Source of the DNA: Gordonia heveisoli
GTDB lineage: Bacteria; Actinomycetota; Actinomycetes; Mycobacteriales; Mycobacteriaceae
Reading direction: 5' to 3'
DNA: 64,000 bases
Assembly (NCBI RefSeq): GCF_030315745.1
Contig: NZ_JASXSH010000002.1
Location: 62,001-126,000, forward strand
The notes beneath the pieces are model-generated. The model had not been told where the DNA came from. It worked only from the letters and a program-made list of their open reading frames with translations, and ran no database searches. Position numbers and translations under genes: made by a program. Shown here one piece after another: positions 45,340-54,650 of this stretch (its first letter is position 1; each line of letters opens with the position of its first letter).

Positions 45340-47091
45340 ATGACACACTCTGTATTGTCAAGAATTGTGACGATCGAGAATTCGCGGTTGCCATCGGCCC
45401 CGTCGCCGATCACAAGTGGCACCGCCGGCCTGATGGCGATCCTGCGCGATCCCGCCTGCGTCATCGACGACACCGGTCTCATCCTCGACGCCAATGCCGC
45501 CTGGTGGCATACCCTCGATCACTCCGGCACGGCGACGCACTGGGCGACGACGGTGGCGGTCGCCGACCGTGACCTGGTCGTCGGCGAGCTGCTGGTGGCG
45601 CAATCGTCGGCGCAGCGCGTAGACCTCGAATGCCGACTGGTCTGCGCCGATCACCGACCGCGCTGGTTCCGGGTGAGCATATACCCCGTCGACGACCAGG
45701 GGCCCGATATCCAGTGGCTGTGCACCGCGACCGACATCGATGAGCTCAAGACCAATCATGCGCGCATCGCTGAGCGATCGTCGATGCAAACCGACATGCT
45801 CGACGTGAGCGTTGACTGCATCAAGATGATCGCCCTCGACGGCACGCTCATCCACATGAATCGGGCCGGGTGCCTCGCGCTGGGCGTACCCGAAGGTGTC
45901 GGCTTCGGTCAGGAGTGGTTGCCGTTGCTCCCCGGCGACGTCCGTGCCGAGGGCGAGCAGGCCTTGCAGGCAGCACGGACCGGACAGATCGGCAGATTTG
46001 CCGGACGCAGTGAATTGCCCGGTGGCCGGCCGCAGTACTGGGACAACACCCTCACCCCGGTTCCTGGTCCCGATGGTGCGACCGCCCGAATCCTCTGCGT
46101 GTCACGCGAGGTGACCGCCGAACGCGAAGCTCAGAATTCCTTGCGCGCCAACCAGGAACGGCTCGCACTCGCGACCCATGTCGGAGGCCTCGGCATCTGG
46201 GACTACGACGTCACCGAGGACCGTCTGCATTGCGACGACACCTGGTACCAGATCATGGGGCGCGACCCGGACCAGCCGATCGGTTCGATCGCCGGCTTCC
46301 GCTCGTTCATCCACCCCGACGACGTCGATGCGGCCACCGAGGTCACCCACACGGCAGCCGAACTACTCACGGCCGGTGCCGACTACGCCGCCGAGTTCCG
46401 CATCATTCGCCCGACCGGCGAGATCCGTTGGGTGCGTTCTGCCGCCGCCCTGCAGCGTGACGCCGACGCGGTCCGCGCGGTCGGTTTCGTCGTCGACGCC
46501 ACCGAGGAGGTGCTCGCCGCCCAAACCCTGCTGGCGGAGAAGGTCGCCCTGGAGAAGGAGAAGGAGTCACTGGCGCGGCAGAGTCTGGAGGATGCACTGA
46601 CCGGGATCGCCAACCGGCGCAGGCTCGACCACGAGTTGGCCGAACTTCGCCGGGACCGAACGCGGTCGGCCCAACCGGTCTGTGTCGGCCTGATCGATGT
46701 CGACTCGTTCAAGGCCTACAACGATCGGTACGGCCACCTCGCCGGGGACACCGCCCTGCGTCGCGTCGCAACCGCACTCCGGGCGGCCGCCCGCGACGGC
46801 GACCTCGTCGCACGCTACGGCGGTGAGGAATTCGCGTTCGTAGTCGTCGGGACGCGTGATCCGCAGCCGATACTCGACCGCTTCATGGCTGCGGTTGCGA
46901 CTCTCGGAATCGAGAACGCCGACACCCCGACCGGTCTCCTGACCATCAGTGTCGGTTGTGTGGTGACCACGACGTTCGCGCAGCAATCGGCGACCACATT
47001 GCTCGAACTCGGCGACGAAGCGCTCTACGAAGCCAAGGAATCCGGCCGCAACCGGTATGTCGTATATCCGGCTGATTCCCGATCAAGGTGA
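45340..47091 (+). CDS. Triple-PAS diguanylate cyclase (GGDEF)
   Basis: This 583-residue soluble protein has three PAS-like domains (about 33-138, 150-265 and 275-395). The third is PAS_3 type, with FIHPDDVDAATE and IIRPTGEIRWVRS. A Glu/Lys coiled coil (about 400-422) leads to a GGDEF domain opening DALTGIANRRRLD. The active site is GGEEF (494-498), intact. An RxxD inhibitory site (RDGD, 485-488) sits five residues before it, so product inhibition is expected. It should make cyclic di-GMP in response to a PAS-sensed signal. ATG 45340 is used; GTG 45367 has TATTGT eight bases upstream and may be a leaderless start. Confidence 0.87.
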   Translation: MTHSVLSRIVTIENSRLPSAPSPITSGTAGLMAILRDPACVIDDTGLILDANAAWWHTLDHSGTATHWATTVAVADRDLVVGELLVAQSSAQRVDLECRLVCADHRPRWFRVSIYPVDDQGPDIQWLCTATDIDELKTNHARIAERSSMQTDMLDVSVDCIKMIALDGTLIHMNRAGCLALGVPEGVGFGQEWLPLLPGDVRAEGEQALQAARTGQIGRFAGRSELPGGRPQYWDNTLTPVPGPDGATARILCVSREVTAEREAQNSLRANQERLALATHVGGLGIWDYDVTEDRLHCDDTWYQIMGRDPDQPIGSIAGFRSFIHPDDVDAATEVTHTAAELLTAGADYAAEFRIIRPTGEIRWVRSAAALQRDADAVRAVGFVVDATEEVLAAQTLLAEKVALEKEKESLARQSLEDALTGIANRRRLDHELAELRRDRTRSAQPVCVGLIDVDSFKAYNDRYGHLAGDTALRRVATALRAAARDGDLVARYGGEEFAFVVVGTRDPQPILDRFMAAVATLGIENADTPTGLLTISVGCVVTTTFAQQSATTLLELGDEALYEAKESGRNRYVVYPADSRSR

Positions 47092-47118
47092 ATCCTGCTG
47101 CGCGACAACCTGTTCAGG

Positions 47119-48030
47119 TCAGCCGCTGACCGGACCCAGGTAGGCCTTCACGTTACCCAGGATCACCTCGGCCAGCGTCCGCACGTGTTCGCGGGAACGC
47201 CAGGTCTGCGACTGGGCGCACAGGAACACTGTGTTGATCGGCGCCTCCTCGGAATCGAGCAACTTGACCAGGGTCCCGTCGGCGACCTCACGATGGATCA
47301 GATAGCTGGGTAGGACGCTGATTCCCAGCCCGGCGACCACCGCCGCCTTCACCGACAGCAGATCGGGTACGACGATCTTCGCGTCGAAGATCGGATCGGC
47401 CCCGAGCATCGTGTTCCAGTAGCGGCGCACGATCGCCAGATCGCGGTTGTAGGACACGAATGGCAGCTTCGACAGCTGCGACACCGACGCCCCGTCCCGC
47501 GCCATCGACGGAACGCCGACCAGCCAGAACTCCTCGTCGGCCAGCGGCCAGGCCTGGACTTCCAGCCCGTGCGGACGCACCGTGGAGATCGCCAGATCGA
47601 GTTTGCCGCTGTGCACGTCGTCGAGCATCATCCCGGACGGTCCGATGGAGAACTCGATGCGGGGTAGCGCCTCGGCCACCGACGCGAGGGCCGGGATCAC
47701 GCAACTGCCGATGAATTCATGCGGTCCACCGACGGTGACCACCCGGCTACCGGTACTGCTGACCACCTCACCCACGAGGAACCGTTCGATGCGGTCGACG
47801 TGATCGGCCAGGGTGGCCGCGGTCTCGTGGGCGAAGGCGGTCGGCGCGGCACCGTGGCCACCACGGCGGAACAGCTCGCGTCCGAACCACTGTTCGAGGG
47901 AACCGATGTGATTGGTCACGGTCGGCTGTGACAGGCCCATCTGGCGCGCCGCATCGCTGAAGGAACCCGCCTTGTAGACGGCGAAGAAGGTCCGCAATTG
48001 ATCGAGCGGAGGCTGTCGGCTGTTGGACAC
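47119..48030 (-). CDS. LysR-family transcriptional regulator
   Basis: This 303-residue regulator has an N-terminal LysR winged helix (about 8-68): LDQLRTFFAVYKAGSFSDAA, then SQPTVTNHIGSLE. A periplasmic-binding-like effector domain (about 95-295) follows. GTG 48030 gives the usual four- to eight-residue head (SNSRQPP) before the HTH. The frame continuing to 48408 runs through the intergenic region and into the AraC gene. It converges on the GGDEF gene, with no metabolic target next to it. Ligand unknown. Confidence 0.88.
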   Translation of the reverse strand: MSNSRQPPLDQLRTFFAVYKAGSFSDAARQMGLSQPTVTNHIGSLEQWFGRELFRRGGHGAAPTAFAHETAATLADHVDRIERFLVGEVVSSTGSRVVTVGGPHEFIGSCVIPALASVAEALPRIEFSIGPSGMMLDDVHSGKLDLAISTVRPHGLEVQAWPLADEEFWLVGVPSMARDGASVSQLSKLPFVSYNRDLAIVRRYWNTMLGADPIFDAKIVVPDLLSVKAAVVAGLGISVLPSYLIHREVADGTLVKLLDSEEAPINTVFLCAQSQTWRSREHVRTLAEVILGNVKAYLGPVSG

Positions 48031-48341
48031 CCGATCATGGTGCCAGCCAATCGACCGCCGATATGCCCGACGGATAAATCTGTGATAGCCGCTCCCACAT
48101 TCTCCGATTGCGGGTCTTGACATAGCAACCTCACCTGCGCCGACTCCGGTTCGCGGTACGGCGATACTGCCGCCGGACCACCCACGGTTACCGAGATCAC
48201 TGCGGCCGACGCCCATCGGCGACGGGTACCGAACTGCCTGCGGATCGGCAAGTGCGTCGGGCTGGGGCTTGAGGCCCGGTTTGAGTTGTCCGAGCGGCGT
48301 GGTCGAGTTCGGCTCAGTCCGAAGCAATCGGGGCCACGGCA
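48031..48341. other. 311-bp gap upstream of the LysR gene
   Basis: No gene is supported. The gap should contain the LysR promoter on the minus strand. Near 48062-48082 a minus-strand stretch with TATCCGTCGGGCATA could be an imperfect LysR-type dyad. I see no clear -35/-10 pair and no terminator after the AraC gene. Confidence 0.4.
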
Positions 48342-49463
48342 CTACCGATGACCGGCCGCAGGGGGCCGAGGGCGCGATCGATAGGCGCTGGGCGAACTTC
48401 CGGTCCATCGAGTGAACGATCTGCTGAACGCCTCCGAGCTGGCGTAGCCGAGGCGAGCCGCTGTTTCTTTGACAGTCAGATCGAGAACACCGAGCATATC
48501 GATCGCCAACGTAGCGCGGGTCTCCTCTTGGAGAGTGCGGAAGTTGGTTCCCTCCTCGGCCAGTCGTCGGGCCAGCGTGCGGCGGTCCATGTTCAGCCGA
48601 TCCGCAATCTCGCTCGCGGTGGGCGCGTCGCGGATCTCGTGCAACAGTATTGCGCGGATTCTGGTGGCGAGCCGACCGCGATCGAGTCGATTCTGTAAGA
48701 GGTCAAGGCATTGCTGCTCACACAGGGCAGCGGTCGCCGGATCCGGCATCGCCATCGGTTCGGCAAGAAGGTCGAGTGGAAACGTCAGTTCGGTGGCCGG
48801 ACGGTCAGCGATGATTCGGAACTGCTGCATCGGATCGTGCGCGAGGTCGGCGAGCATCGCAGTCATGCCGTCGACCAATTTGGCCGCACGGTCACCAGGC
48901 AGCGCCAGCTCGAGGCGTGAATCGCCAAGACGATCGACCAGTTGGGGGCTCAGACACCGCAATACGATCACGCCGAAGATGATCGCGATGTCACGCTCGA
49001 GCAGAAAGTCGCGGACATCGGCGGGAAGGTGCTTGTGCTGGAACGCTATCCGCGCTGACGTCTGAGTGAAGCCAGCGGTGATGTCGATGAACCGATTGCC
49101 GATCTGCAAGGTTCGTAATGCGACTTGGAGGGCTTCGCCCGCGGTGGGGCTGCTGAGCATCGCGAAGCCCAGTAAGCCCCAGTTGGCCAGCGTGAACCGC
49201 ATCGCGACCTCGGTGCCGAGACCCGGTCGGTCACCGAGTGCTTGCACCAGATTCTGGGCGACCGAGAGCTCTTGGACGGCTTCCACTTCGAGGTCGTCGT
49301 CCTCCAGATCTGCGAGAAGGAGCCCGGTCGAGGCGAGGAGGCGACGCTCTGCGATCCCATGGTCGATCCCGACCTGGACCATGTGTTGGATTCCGACGAC
49401 GCCACGACGAACGTCCCACGACCGGTTCTCCACCGTGCCGAAAATATCACGGTTCTGTCCCAT
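48342..49463 (-). CDS. AraC-family regulator with arabinose-binding-type N-domain
   Basis: The 373-residue protein has an Arabinose_bd (AraC N-terminal) domain at about 25-215, seen in regulators of lipid, hydroxylase or detoxification genes. An AraC/XylS HTH follows at about 265-362, with ASEIADRLNMDRRTLARRLAEEG and the second HTH ending GYASSEAFSRSFTRWTGSSPSAYR (cores DRRTLARRLAEEG and SSEAFSRSF). It diverges from the MFS efflux gene, 124 bases away, and probably controls it. Codon use is less GC-biased than in neighbouring housekeeping genes, hinting at acquisition. Confidence 0.87.
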   Translation of the reverse strand: MGQNRDIFGTVENRSWDVRRGVVGIQHMVQVGIDHGIAERRLLASTGLLLADLEDDDLEVEAVQELSVAQNLVQALGDRPGLGTEVAMRFTLANWGLLGFAMLSSPTAGEALQVALRTLQIGNRFIDITAGFTQTSARIAFQHKHLPADVRDFLLERDIAIIFGVIVLRCLSPQLVDRLGDSRLELALPGDRAAKLVDGMTAMLADLAHDPMQQFRIIADRPATELTFPLDLLAEPMAMPDPATAALCEQQCLDLLQNRLDRGRLATRIRAILLHEIRDAPTASEIADRLNMDRRTLARRLAEEGTNFRTLQEETRATLAIDMLGVLDLTVKETAARLGYASSEAFSRSFTRWTGSSPSAYRSRPRPPAAGHR

Positions 49464-49587
49464 CAGGTCATTCCGGCCATCGCAGGCCGCTCATAGGGTG
49501 TCGTGAGGCCGCCCAGTAGTTGGTGCGGTTCGCCTCTCATGCTTCGACGCGGTCCGTCCGCCAGAGTAGAAGAAGGGTCATAACCCG

Positions 49588-51156
49588 ATGCGTTCCATAG
49601 TGATTCGATGGCTAGGACTCGTGGCGTTGTGTTTTGCTGAGTTGCTGGTGTTCCTGGACAACACCATCGTCAATATCGCACTGCCCAGGATGGCAACGGA
49701 ATTGAATGCCGGCACCTCTGGTCTACAGATGGTGGTGGACGTGTACACGCTCGTGTTCGCCGGCATGCTGCTGACCGGCGGGTATCTGGGTGATCGCTTC
49801 GGACGCAAGACCGTGCTCCTGATCGGTATTGCCGGCTTCGCGGTGGTGTCCGCACTTGCGGCGATATCGAAGGACCTGGGGCAACTGATCCTTGCCCGAG
49901 GGGTCCTCGGACTCTTCGCCGCTCTCGTGTTCCCGGCCACCTTGGCCCTGGTGGTGATTCTGTTCGACGACCTGCGCGAACGCTCGCTGGCAGTAGCGAT
50001 CTGGGCCGCGGTTGCCGGAATCGCCGCTGCGCTCGGCCCGGTGGTGGGCGGCTGGCTTCTCGAACATTACTCGTGGAGTTCGATCTTCTGGATCAATGTT
50101 CCCGCGGGTGCGATCGCCCTGGTCGCTGTTGCGGCATTTGTGCCAGCCAGCAGGAATCCAGACACTGGTCCTTTCGATCTCGGTGGCATGGTGCTGTCGA
50201 TGGCCGGTGTCTCGATCGTCGTCTACAGCGTCATCGAGGCCCCGAACCACGGGTGGCTGACCACCCGCACGATCGGTGGGATCGCGCTCGGCGCGGCCGT
50301 GATCGCGGCTTACATCGTCTGGGAGAAGCGGTTCTCTGCACCATTGTTCGACATCCGCCTCTTCCGTGACCGCAACTTCGCTGCGGCTGCGCTACTTCTG
50401 ACATTCGGCATGTTCGCCCTCATGGGGTTCGTTTTCCTGATGACTCAGTACTTCCAAGGCGTCAAAGAGTTCTCGCCCTTGGAGACCGGCATGCGACAAC
50501 TGCCATTTGCCTTCGCGATCATGATTTTTGCCGGACCTAGTATGTGGCTGGGTTCAAAGATTGGCGGGGGCCGTACCGCCCTTCTGGGTACGTTGCTCAT
50601 GGCCGTGGCCTTCTGGCTCACCATCCGGTATGACGACATCACGTCGTACTGGAGCGTGATCGCGCCCGTTATGGTCATCTTGGCCTTGGGGGCGACGCTG
50701 GTTGGCGGACCTGCGACGTTGATGGTGCTCAATGAGCTGTCAACAGGGCAGGTCGGTGCGGGATCAGCGGTCAATGACACTAGTCGCGAACTCGGCGGGA
50801 CGCTGGGAGTGGCAGTCCTCGGCTCGATACTCGCCTCGGTCTACTCCTCGAAGATCGCTACCGATCTGGCCGGCATCCCCATGCCCGAGCAGCTACACGA
50901 CGCCGCGACCAGCTCCATGCTGGCGGGGGTCGAGGCGTCCCACTACCTGCCAGCTCCGTTCGACGTCCAATTCGGCAATCTCGTCAAAGGCGCCTTCCTC
51001 GAGGGCTTTCACCTGGCCTCCCTGGCCGCCGGTGGTGTTGCGGTGGCGGCCGCTGTCGCAGGCTGGCTGATGCTCAGGTCCAGTCCACGCCCGAGTGTCG
51101 GCGCCGAGGATCCCACGGACCTGTCGGAACCAGAGCCGTCGGCCCCGGTGAGCTGA
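49588..51156 (+). CDS. MFS drug transporter, DHA2 (14-TM) family
   Basis: This 522-residue efflux pump of the EmrB/QacA type has motif D1 LDNTIVNIALP in helix 1, motif A GYLGDRFGRKT after helix 2 and motif C GPVVGGWLL in helix 5. About 14 hydrophobic segments are visible, with an about 30-residue acidic tail. The first codons use TGT, TTT and GCT where neighbours use GC-ending codons. AGAAGG lies about 12 bases upstream. It is divergent from its likely AraC regulator and carries its own terminator. It likely exports hydrophobic or cationic compounds by proton antiport; the substrate is unknown. Confidence 0.88.
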   Translation: MRSIVIRWLGLVALCFAELLVFLDNTIVNIALPRMATELNAGTSGLQMVVDVYTLVFAGMLLTGGYLGDRFGRKTVLLIGIAGFAVVSALAAISKDLGQLILARGVLGLFAALVFPATLALVVILFDDLRERSLAVAIWAAVAGIAAALGPVVGGWLLEHYSWSSIFWINVPAGAIALVAVAAFVPASRNPDTGPFDLGGMVLSMAGVSIVVYSVIEAPNHGWLTTRTIGGIALGAAVIAAYIVWEKRFSAPLFDIRLFRDRNFAAAALLLTFGMFALMGFVFLMTQYFQGVKEFSPLETGMRQLPFAFAIMIFAGPSMWLGSKIGGGRTALLGTLLMAVAFWLTIRYDDITSYWSVIAPVMVILALGATLVGGPATLMVLNELSTGQVGAGSAVNDTSRELGGTLGVAVLGSILASVYSSKIATDLAGIPMPEQLHDAATSSMLAGVEASHYLPAPFDVQFGNLVKGAFLEGFHLASLAAGGVAVAAAVAGWLMLRSSPRPSVGAEDPTDLSEPEPSAPVS

Positions 51157-51162
51157 AGACTG

Positions 51163-51229
51163 CCTCCGGCGCACCGGCTCCGGAGGTCAACCGAGAACCA
51201 CGATCGGCTCACCGCCGATCGTGGTTTTT
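51163..51229. terminator. Terminator hairpins between the MFS gene and comEC
   Basis: AACCACGATCGGC (51196-51208) pairs perfectly with GCCGATCGTGGTT (51214-51226) around loop TCACC. TTT follows on the plus strand: a good intrinsic terminator for the MFS gene and, read from the other side, for comEC. A smaller stem, CCTCCGG/CCGGAGG, precedes it (51163-51186). Confidence 0.8.
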
Positions 51230-51236
51230 GGTATTC

Positions 51237-52712
51237 CTACCGACGAACCCTGCCCACCACGAACCGCGCCGCCACAATGATGACCACCATCGCCGCCGAC
51301 ACGACCATCGCACCCACCACACCGTCGGGCACCTCGACGGTCGCCCAGCCCGGACCGGCCAGCACCCGGGCGACACCGGTCATCCACCACAGCTCAGGCC
51401 CGAGACTGCGCAACAACAACTCGGCGATCGCCGCCCCCACCCCGTCCGGCGGACCGAGTACCCCGATCAGAGCGGCGAGGGTGCCCACCACGCTGATGAC
51501 CGCAACCACCGGCGCGACAAGCAGATTCGCCACGATACCAACCACCGAGAACGTACCGGCCACCATCGCCACGATCGGCGCAGTCACCACCTGCGCGGCC
51601 ACCGCCATCGCGGCGACCTCGGCGACCCCCACCGGAATCCGCCGGGCTCGCAGCCACTCCGCCAGTGTTCCGGCCCACAGGACCAGACCACATGTCGCGG
51701 CCACCGACAGCGCGAATCCCGGTTGCAGTGCGAGCTCCGGCCACCACAACAACCCGGCCACCACTGCCGCACCGAGCGCCGGAAAGGCTTGCGCCCGCCG
51801 TGCGGACACCAACGCCAACAATCCCACTGCACCCATCAATGCCGCCCGGATGACACTCGGTGATGGCCGCACCAGGATCACGAATCCGACGATCGTCAGC
51901 ATTCCCAGAATCGCCGCCACCCGTGGCGAAGCACCCGCCGATCGAACCGCCAGTAGTACTGCGCCACAGATGATTGCGAAGTTACTACCGGATACCGCGC
52001 ATAAGTGCGTCAGGCCCGCGGCACGGAAGTCAGCCTTGGTGTCCGGGTCGAGACCACGCACATCGCCGAGGACGAGTCCCGGGAGTAGCCCGGCAGATTC
52101 GGCTCCGAGCGCCCGGGAACTGTTGACCTGCAGCCGGTCACGGATAAGGCCGGCGACCCGCTGATATCCGGGCGGCTGCCCGATAAGGGTCGGGGTACCG
52201 GAGGCGGTCAGCGAAGCCACCAGTAGGGTGCCGCGTGGTGGCGGGCGTACCCGGACCAGGGTGCGCACCCGCTGCCCCGGCAGCAACCCCGACCACGATT
52301 GCTCGTCGGCGACGAGTTCGGCGTCGGCCGCACGGACCGCGCGCGGACCCACCATCTCCACCGCCACCCGCGTCCGGACTCGACCGAATCGCTGCGCGCC
52401 CACCACAACCGGGTCGTCGGTCACCACGACCGTGACCGTCACCTTGCCCGACATGTGCGCCAGCGGATGGTCGGCGCGCATCTCCTGACGAAGCGCCAGC
52501 GCGGTGGCGCACGTCGCCGTCAGGCCCGCGCCGACGATCACGATGCCGACACCGCGCCAGCTCACCCGCCCCCGCGCGACGCACCAGACCGCGACCGCCC
52601 CGACGCTCAGACCGCCCGCCGCGACACCGACCGTCACCGCGACCGGCGCGAGCAACCCGACGATCGACGTCGCCCACACCGCCAGGGCCGGAATCAGCAG
52701 ACGCAGATCCAT
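51237..52712 (-). CDS. comEC: ComEC/Rec2 DNA-uptake channel protein, without metallo-beta-lactamase domain
   Basis: This 491-residue polytopic membrane protein has N-terminal helices and a DUF4131-like domain (about 1-190). The Competence domain follows, with GLVLGDVRGLDPDTKADFRAAGLTHLCAVSGSN; its core LTHLCAVSGSN is diagnostic. ComEC proteins move single-stranded DNA into the cytoplasm. The C-terminal metallo-beta-lactamase nuclease domain of longer ComEC proteins is missing, as in many actinobacteria. It starts nine bases after the comEA stop. Whether uptake occurs here is unproven. Confidence 0.9.
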   Translation of the reverse strand: MDLRLLIPALAVWATSIVGLLAPVAVTVGVAAGGLSVGAVAVWCVARGRVSWRGVGIVIVGAGLTATCATALALRQEMRADHPLAHMSGKVTVTVVVTDDPVVVGAQRFGRVRTRVAVEMVGPRAVRAADAELVADEQSWSGLLPGQRVRTLVRVRPPPRGTLLVASLTASGTPTLIGQPPGYQRVAGLIRDRLQVNSSRALGAESAGLLPGLVLGDVRGLDPDTKADFRAAGLTHLCAVSGSNFAIICGAVLLAVRSAGASPRVAAILGMLTIVGFVILVRPSPSVIRAALMGAVGLLALVSARRAQAFPALGAAVVAGLLWWPELALQPGFALSVAATCGLVLWAGTLAEWLRARRIPVGVAEVAAMAVAAQVVTAPIVAMVAGTFSVVGIVANLLVAPVVAVISVVGTLAALIGVLGPPDGVGAAIAELLLRSLGPELWWMTGVARVLAGPGWATVEVPDGVVGAMVVSAAMVVIIVAARFVVGRVRR

Positions 52713-52721
52713 CGTCGCCGC

Positions 52722-53684
52722 CTAGACGGTCACCCGATCCCGAAGCTTCGCGAGTTTGCCGGGTCCGATCCCGTCGACTTCACCCAACTGATCCACCGAC
52801 GCGAAGCGCCCGTGACTGGTGCGCCACGCAATGATCGCCTTGGCGGTGACCGGCCCCACCCCGGGCAGCGCGTCGAGGTCGGCCTCGGTGGCGGTGTTCA
52901 GGTCGACACGGTCGGCGTCGGGCTGGTCGGCACCGCGTGCGACCCCGGGCGCCGTCGAACTGCCGCCGGATGGATCGACGGACGCTCCCGGCGACCGCGA
53001 CGACCCGTCAGCCGGGATTACCGCGCTGCGAACCGCGATCTGCCCGGGCCCACCTCCGTAGCCGACCAGGATCTGGTCTCCATCGCGTACCGGCTGAGCG
53101 AGGTTCAGCGACAACACGTCGGCACCCGCGCGCGGTTCGCCCGCCGCTGCGAGGGCGTCGGCCACACGGGCCCCCGGCGCCAGCCGGACCAGGCCCGGAC
53201 GGTGTACCAGCCCAACGACGCTGACCACTATCTGCGCCGCCGTGCTCTGCGGTGCGGCCGGCGCCGACGGTGCTGCGGCTCCCGTAGTGGGGCCTGCGGT
53301 GGTCATGAAGTCGACGGCCGGGGTGTCGTCCGATTCGGTAAACAGACCGAAACCGGCTATCACGCAAGCGATCACACCGACGGCGATCAGCGCAATGGCG
53401 GCGGGTGGCGCAACCGCGAAACGTTTTATGCCACCAGGGTTGTCGTCATCGTCGGCCGGGTTCGAGTTCCCGTCCGAGTCGAATCGCTGCTGCGGTTGCT
53501 GCTCGGCGAGCGCATCCGGATCGAGCCAAGACGGCATCGCCCCGATGCCCCACCGCGGCCCGTCCCCCAGGCCTGCAGGGTCGCCGAAGGTCACATCGTC
53601 GGCGGTCTCATCATCGGCGGGAGCCGGAATGTCATGCACCGGAAGCAGTCGATCGAGCGGGCTGCGCCCTACTGATTCGCTCAT
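52722..53684 (-). CDS. comEA: ComEA-like DNA-binding membrane protein
   Basis: The 320-residue protein has an acidic cytoplasmic head of about 90 residues, one membrane helix (about 93-115), and a Pro/Ala linker. A SLBB domain (about 150-215) is followed by a ComEA helix-hairpin-helix pair at the end: VDLNTATEADLDALPGVGPVTAKAIIAWR (core LNTATEADLDALPGVGPVTA) and GIGPGKLAKLRD. The HhH domain would bind incoming double-stranded DNA outside the membrane and pass it to ComEC. The head is longer than in Bacillus ComEA. Confidence 0.88.
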   Translation of the reverse strand: MSESVGRSPLDRLLPVHDIPAPADDETADDVTFGDPAGLGDGPRWGIGAMPSWLDPDALAEQQPQQRFDSDGNSNPADDDDNPGGIKRFAVAPPAAIALIAVGVIACVIAGFGLFTESDDTPAVDFMTTAGPTTGAAAPSAPAAPQSTAAQIVVSVVGLVHRPGLVRLAPGARVADALAAAGEPRAGADVLSLNLAQPVRDGDQILVGYGGGPGQIAVRSAVIPADGSSRSPGASVDPSGGSSTAPGVARGADQPDADRVDLNTATEADLDALPGVGPVTAKAIIAWRTSHGRFASVDQLGEVDGIGPGKLAKLRDRVTV

Positions 53685-53780
53685 GCCGCATCACGCTAGG
53701 CCGCGAAACCGTCGAATCCGGGCACCGCCCAAGCAGATCCACCCGATTGTGGATGAGGCCGTGGTTGTGGATCGAGGAAC

Positions 53781-54632
53781 TCAGATACCTTGGATCGGAT
53801 CGAGGTGCGTAGCGATCACCGCACCCACCGCCCCCGGACCGACATGGCAGCCCAGGATCGGACCGAGATCAACGGTGATCTGGGAGGTCACCACCCGCAC
53901 CCGCGACATCAGCTGCTCGGCGAGTTCGGCGGCGGAGTCGGCGGCCTCACAATGCTGGATACCGATCGTCACCTCCCGCCCGGCCGCGGATTCCACTGCG
54001 GCGTCGACCATCTTGGCGAAGGCCTTGGAAAAGGTGCGGTGCCGTTCCTTGAGCACCAACGCGCCGTCGGCGAGATGCAGGATCGGTTTGATGGCGAGTG
54101 CCGAGCCGAGCAGTTTGCCTGCCGCGCTGATCCGGCCACTGTTGCGCAGATTGTCCAGCTGTTGCACACACAGAAGTGAATCGACCGTCGCCGCCTGACG
54201 GATCGCCGACTCATAGACCCGGTCACGATCGGCACCCGCCCCCGCGGCCTGCACGGCGGCGATGGCCGCGAACCCGACCGCCAGGCCCACCGAACGTGAA
54301 TCGACGACGCGCACCTGTCCGGAGAACTTCTCGGCAGCCAGTCGCGCGGCACCCCATGTGCCCGACAACCGGCGGGACATGTGCACGGCCACCACCCCGG
54401 CCCCCTCCGACGCCTCCAGGGCCTCGCCGAACGCCTCGTTGAGCTCATGGGGATTCGCCCCCGACGTCGTGACCCCGGATGACGACAACAAATCCGCAGG
54501 CATCTCGTCGACACCCTCCCGATAGTCGACACCATCGAGTGCCAGATGCAGTGGCACCTGCCGGATGCCGTAATACTCGGCGACCGAGGCGGGCAACCGC
54601 GACGAGGAATCGGTGACGACGACGACAGGCAC
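53781..54632 (-). CDS. DegV-family fatty-acid-binding protein
   Basis: This 283-residue DegV protein opens VVVTDSSSRLPASVAEYYGI, with the Ser/Thr block that binds fatty-acid carboxylate. TSGANPHELNEAF is the conserved middle motif and SVGLAVGF is another. Such proteins present fatty acid to a FakA-type kinase in Firmicutes. No kinase lies here, and in Mycobacteriales the role is undefined. Rv2417c is the positional equivalent. Confidence 0.88.
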   Translation of the reverse strand: MPVVVVTDSSSRLPASVAEYYGIRQVPLHLALDGVDYREGVDEMPADLLSSSGVTTSGANPHELNEAFGEALEASEGAGVVAVHMSRRLSGTWGAARLAAEKFSGQVRVVDSRSVGLAVGFAAIAAVQAAGAGADRDRVYESAIRQAATVDSLLCVQQLDNLRNSGRISAAGKLLGSALAIKPILHLADGALVLKERHRTFSKAFAKMVDAAVESAAGREVTIGIQHCEAADSAAELAEQLMSRVRVVTSQITVDLGPILGCHVGPGAVGAVIATHLDPIQGI

Positions 54633-54650
54633 GGCTCTACGTTAGCTGCT

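Noticed and set aside
53737..53754. ATCCAC/GTGGAT inverted repeat between comEA and degV
   Set aside because: Only six base pairs with a six-base loop and no U-run; too weak to call a terminator or operator.
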